A stretch of DNA of 64,000 nucleotides from DASWIP01 sp036397635 (GTDB lineage Bacteria; Actinomycetota; AC-67), in contig DASWIP010000057.1 of the NCBI GenBank assembly GCA_036397635.1, forward strand, positions 30,606 through 94,605. The letters run 5' to 3'. Made by a program: the position numbers and the translations under genes. Each line of letters starts with the position of its first letter. Positions within the stretch are counted from its first letter, which is position 1. Below, piece after piece: positions 61,697 through 64,000 of this stretch. Under the pieces are notes generated by a model. The model saw only the letters and a program-made list of their open reading frames with translations, was not told the origin of the DNA and ran no database searches.

Positions 61697-61730
61697 GTGT
61701 GCGTGTGCCGTCCGGGTTGCACACGCACAC
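61697..61730. promoter_or_regulatory. Perfect 12-bp inverted repeat between divergent genes
   Basis: GTGTGCGTGTGC and GCACACGCACAC pair perfectly around a ten-base spacer, between the methyltransferase and meaB genes. It could be an operator of a dimeric regulator or an RNA hairpin in a leader. Confidence 0.5.
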
Positions 61731-61787
61731 GATCACAGAACAAGACCTGCAGGGTCCCGCAGCCACCGAGGGCATCCGCGCGCCCAC

Positions 61788-61793
61788 TATGAT
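61788..61793 (+). promoter_or_regulatory. -10 box of meaB-mutase transcript
   Basis: TATGAT ends 9 nt before the meaB ATG and no ribosome-binding site is visible, implying a leader of only about three bases. Confidence 0.5.
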
Positions 61794-61802
61794 TGTCTCG
61801 CG

Positions 61803-62735
61803 ATGGATCCCGAGCAGCTCGCAGACAAGCTCAAGGCCGGCGACCGGCGGACGGTCGCGCGGCTGATCTCGTTGGTCGAGGACGAGGACCCGCACATGGC
61901 CGACGTGGTGCGCGCGCTCGGCCCGCTCGTCGGCAACGCCTATGTGGTCGGCCTGACGGGTGCGCCCGGCGTCGGCAAGTCCACGCTCGCCGCCGCGATG
62001 GTCAAGGCGATCCGTGCCGACGACCTGAGCGTCAGCGTGCTGGCGATCGACCCGACCTCACCGTTCACCGGTGGCGCGCTGCTCGGGGACAGGCTGCGGA
62101 TGCAAGAGCACGCGACCGACCCGGGGGTGTTCATCCGGTCGATGGCGACACGCGGACACCTCGGCGGGCTCGCGTGGGCGGCTCCGCACGCGTTGCGTGT
62201 GCTCGACGCGGCCGGTGCCGATGTGATCGTGGTCGAGACCGTTGGGGTCGGACAGGCAGAAGTCGATGTGGTGCACGCGGCCGATACGACACTGGTCACG
62301 CTCGCGCCGGGGATGGGCGACGAGATCCAGGCGAACAAGGCGGGCATCCTCGAGATCGCGGACGTGTTCGTGGTGAACAAGGCCGATAAGGAAGGCGCGC
62401 GCCGCACGGTTCGCGACATCGAGCAGATGCTCCACCTCGGCGCCGCGAAGGACTGGACCCCTCCGGTGCTGCTCACCCAAGCCGACACGGGCGAGGGGGT
62501 CGACGAGCTATGGGAGCAGATCCGCAAGCACCGCGCGCACCTCGAGTCGACGGGGGAGTTGCGTGCGCGCAGGCTCCGCCGCGCCGCGCGTGAGATCTCC
62601 GAGATCGCGGTCGCGCGCGTGCGCCGCAGCATCGGAGAGCCCGGCGACTCCGAAACGCTGGACCGGCTCGCCGCGGATGTGCTGGAGGGCCGACTCGATC
62701 CATATGCGGCGGCCGATAGACTGGGAGCAACATGA
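61803..62735 (+). CDS. meaB: Methylmalonyl-CoA mutase-associated GTPase MeaB
   Basis: The 310-residue G3E GTPase has the P-loop LTGAPGVGKST (53-61), VLAIDPTSPFTGGALLGDRLRM, the switch region FIRSMATRGHLGGLA, VIVVETVGVGQAEVDV, and the base-specificity NKAD in VFVVNKADKEGA. It protects and reloads the adenosylcobalamin cofactor of the mutase. The mutase gene starts inside its final codons (ATGA), confirming the pairing. Confidence 0.95.
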   Translation: MDPEQLADKLKAGDRRTVARLISLVEDEDPHMADVVRALGPLVGNAYVVGLTGAPGVGKSTLAAAMVKAIRADDLSVSVLAIDPTSPFTGGALLGDRLRMQEHATDPGVFIRSMATRGHLGGLAWAAPHALRVLDAAGADVIVVETVGVGQAEVDVVHAADTTLVTLAPGMGDEIQANKAGILEIADVFVVNKADKEGARRTVRDIEQMLHLGAAKDWTPPVLLTQADTGEGVDELWEQIRKHRAHLESTGELRARRLRRAAREISEIAVARVRRSIGEPGDSETLDRLAADVLEGRLDPYAAADRLGAT

Positions 62736-64000
62736 GCGACGACCCGCACGCCCAGGGTGACCCGCGCCCCCAGGACGATCCGCGCCCCCAGGACGACCCG
62801 CGCCCCCAGGACGATCGCGCCTGCTGGCAGGACGACTACGCGAAGGCCCGCAAGCGCGACGCCGACTTCGAGACGCTGTCCGGCGAGACGGTTAAGCCGC
62901 TGTACACCCCCGACGACCTCGAAGGCTTCGATCACGACCGTGACCTCGGGTACCCGGGCCACTACCCGTACACGCGCGGCGTCTACGCGACGATGTACCG
63001 CGGCCGCCCATGGACGATCCGGCAGTTCTCGGGATTCGGCGATGTTCGCGCCACCAACCAGCGGTACAAGATGTTGCTCGACGCCGGCCAGACCGGCCTC
63101 AGCGTCGCATACGACATGCCGACGCTGATGGGCCGCGACTCCGACGACCCGCGGAGCCTGGGCGAGGTCGGGCACTGCGGTGTCGCGGTGGACTCGGTCC
63201 GGGACATGCACCAGCTGTTCGACGGGCTCCCATTAGGCGACATCACCACGTCGATGACGATAAGCGGTCCTGCCGTGGTGCTGTTCGCGATGTACCTGGT
63301 CGCGGCCGAGCGGCAGGGGTTCGCGTGGCGCGATCTCGGAGGCACGCTACAGACCGACATCTTCAAGGAGTACATCGCGCAGAAGGAATGGGTGTTCCCG
63401 CCCGAACCGCACCTGCGCCTGATCGGAGACTTGCTCGAGTTCTGCGCCGCCGAGACGCCCCGGTACTACCCGATCAGCGTCAGCGGCTATCACATCCGCG
63501 AAGCCGGCTCGACGGCGGCGCAGGAACTCGCGTTCACGCTCGCCGACGGATTCGCCTACGTCGAGCTTGGGAAGGAACGCAACCTCGACGTCAACCGGCT
63601 CGGCGCGCAACTGTCGTTCTTCTTCGACGCGCACATCGACTTCTTCGAGGAGATCTGCAAGTTCCGTGCCGCGCGCCGGATCTGGGCGCGCTGGATGCGC
63701 GACCGCTACGGCGCGACCGAGGCGAAGGCGATGATGCTGAAGTTCCACACGCAGACCGCCGGCGTCTCGCTCACCGCGCAGCAGCCCTACAACAACGTCG
63801 TGCGCACCGCGATCGAGGCGCTCGCGGCGGTGCTCGGGGGCACCCAGTCGCTGCACACGAACGCGCTGGACGAGGTGCTCGCGCTGCCGAACGACGAGAC
63901 GGCCGAGATCGCGCTGCGCACCCAGCAAGTGATCGCGCACGAGACCGGCGTCACCAACGTGATCGATCCGCTCGGCGGCTCGTACTTCGTGGAGTCCCTC
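62732..64000 (+). CDS. Methylmalonyl-CoA mutase large subunit, C-terminus cut by window edge
   Basis: 422 residues are visible. The N-terminus holds DPRPQD repeats (residues 10-27). The TIM-barrel domain of an acyl-CoA mutase follows: YPGHYPYTRGVYATMYRGRPWTIRQFSGFG, VAYDMPTLMGRDSDDPRSLGEVGHCGVAVDS, ISVSGYHIREAGSTAAQELAFTLADG, MLKFHTQTAGVSLTAQQPYNNVVRTA and NVIDPLGGSYFVE. It isomerises methylmalonyl-CoA and succinyl-CoA with adenosylcobalamin; a related acyl-CoA mutase cannot be excluded without the cobalamin domain. Coupled to meaB by ATGA. Confidence 0.92.
   Translation, partial: MSDDPHAQGDPRPQDDPRPQDDPRPQDDRACWQDDYAKARKRDADFETLSGETVKPLYTPDDLEGFDHDRDLGYPGHYPYTRGVYATMYRGRPWTIRQFSGFGDVRATNQRYKMLLDAGQTGLSVAYDMPTLMGRDSDDPRSLGEVGHCGVAVDSVRDMHQLFDGLPLGDITTSMTISGPAVVLFAMYLVAAERQGFAWRDLGGTLQTDIFKEYIAQKEWVFPPEPHLRLIGDLLEFCAAETPRYYPISVSGYHIREAGSTAAQELAFTLADGFAYVELGKERNLDVNRLGAQLSFFFDAHIDFFEEICKFRAARRIWARWMRDRYGATEAKAMMLKFHTQTAGVSLTAQQPYNNVVRTAIEALAAVLGGTQSLHTNALDEVLALPNDETAEIALRTQQVIAHETGVTNVIDPLGGSYFVESL
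62741..62812 (+). repeat. Tandem 18-nt repeat in the mutase N-terminus
   Basis: Three near-identical 18-nt units encode DPRPQD (62759-62812), and a degenerate fourth unit precedes them (62741-62758, DPHAQG). The units differ only at a C/T position, which suggests recent expansion by slippage. Confidence 0.85.

Noticed and set aside
61599..61895. Upstream extension of the UbiE-like methyltransferase
   Set aside because: The extra residues resemble no methyltransferase and would span the 12-bp inverted repeat; the GTG start gives the family length.

Overview
The window is a high-GC stretch of bacterial chromosome from an Actinomycetota lineage. A WhiB protein, a BldC-like regulator, a mycothiol-type DinB protein, a WS/DGAT acyltransferase, an F420-dependent NADP reductase, the clpS-DUF2017 pair and a Rho with a low-complexity N-terminal insertion support this. 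So does the gene order argS-lysA-hom-thrC-thrB ... rho-rpmE-prfA-prmC-sua5 ... rpiB-glyA-wecA-atp operon-murA. I cannot assign the class from sequence alone. Nothing indicates a prophage, insertion sequence or CRISPR array. Both ends cut through genes: an HD-GYP gene on the left and a methylmalonyl-CoA mutase gene on the right.

Layout. 1-3.2 kb (minus strand): two overlapping membrane HD-GYP genes, preceded by a possible tiny peptide gene with a structured leader, and by a BldC-like regulator. 3.4-11.3 kb: a conserved unknown protein, a DUF5317 membrane protein, enoyl-CoA hydratase, a small secreted protein, an acyl-CoA carboxylase beta chain, clpS-DUF2017, a BKACE enzyme, a biotinyl carrier and a PdtaS-like histidine kinase. 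11.3-18 kb: WhiB, GDPD, a lipid kinase and, directly upstream of it, a SelW-like gene with an in-frame TGA and a SECIS-like hairpin; then secreted and surface proteins, a DinB protein and an SMP-30 protein. 18-21.2 kb: an NsrR-like regulator divergent from a NirK-cupredoxin fusion and a membrane protein. 21.3-22.3 kb: a RelBE-type toxin-antitoxin locus and tRNA-Arg(CCG). 22.3-32.2 kb: response regulator, argS, lysA and the threonine genes, interrupted by a storage-lipid group (phasin-like protein, XRE regulator, WS/DGAT). 32.2-38.8 kb: cNMP-binding protein, GNAT, CocE-type hydrolase, metallophosphoesterase, the two genes for cyclic 2,3-diphosphoglycerate synthesis, and a transaldolase-like gene. 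38.8-57.7 kb: information-processing genes, glyA, a wecA-like gene, the complete ten-gene ATP synthase cluster and murA. 57.7-64 kb: CPBP protease, two SCP2-like proteins, NpdG, a UbiA-like membrane protein, a methyltransferase, meaB and mutase.

How the genes work together. The mutase, MeaB and carboxylase beta chain fit propionyl-CoA metabolism. The phasin-like protein, its putative XRE regulator and WS/DGAT fit neutral-lipid or polyester storage. NsrR-like regulator, NirK and the membrane protein fit nitrite reduction and NO response. Many genes are tightly coupled by ATGA, GTGA or TTGA overlaps. Several others appear leaderless, with a TANNNT -10 box 6-9 nt before the start codon. The strongest unusual items are the SelW-like selenoprotein, the cyclic-diphosphoglycerate gene pair, the shared operator in front of the phasin and XRE genes, and the pseudoknot-capable leader upstream of the HD-GYP pair.
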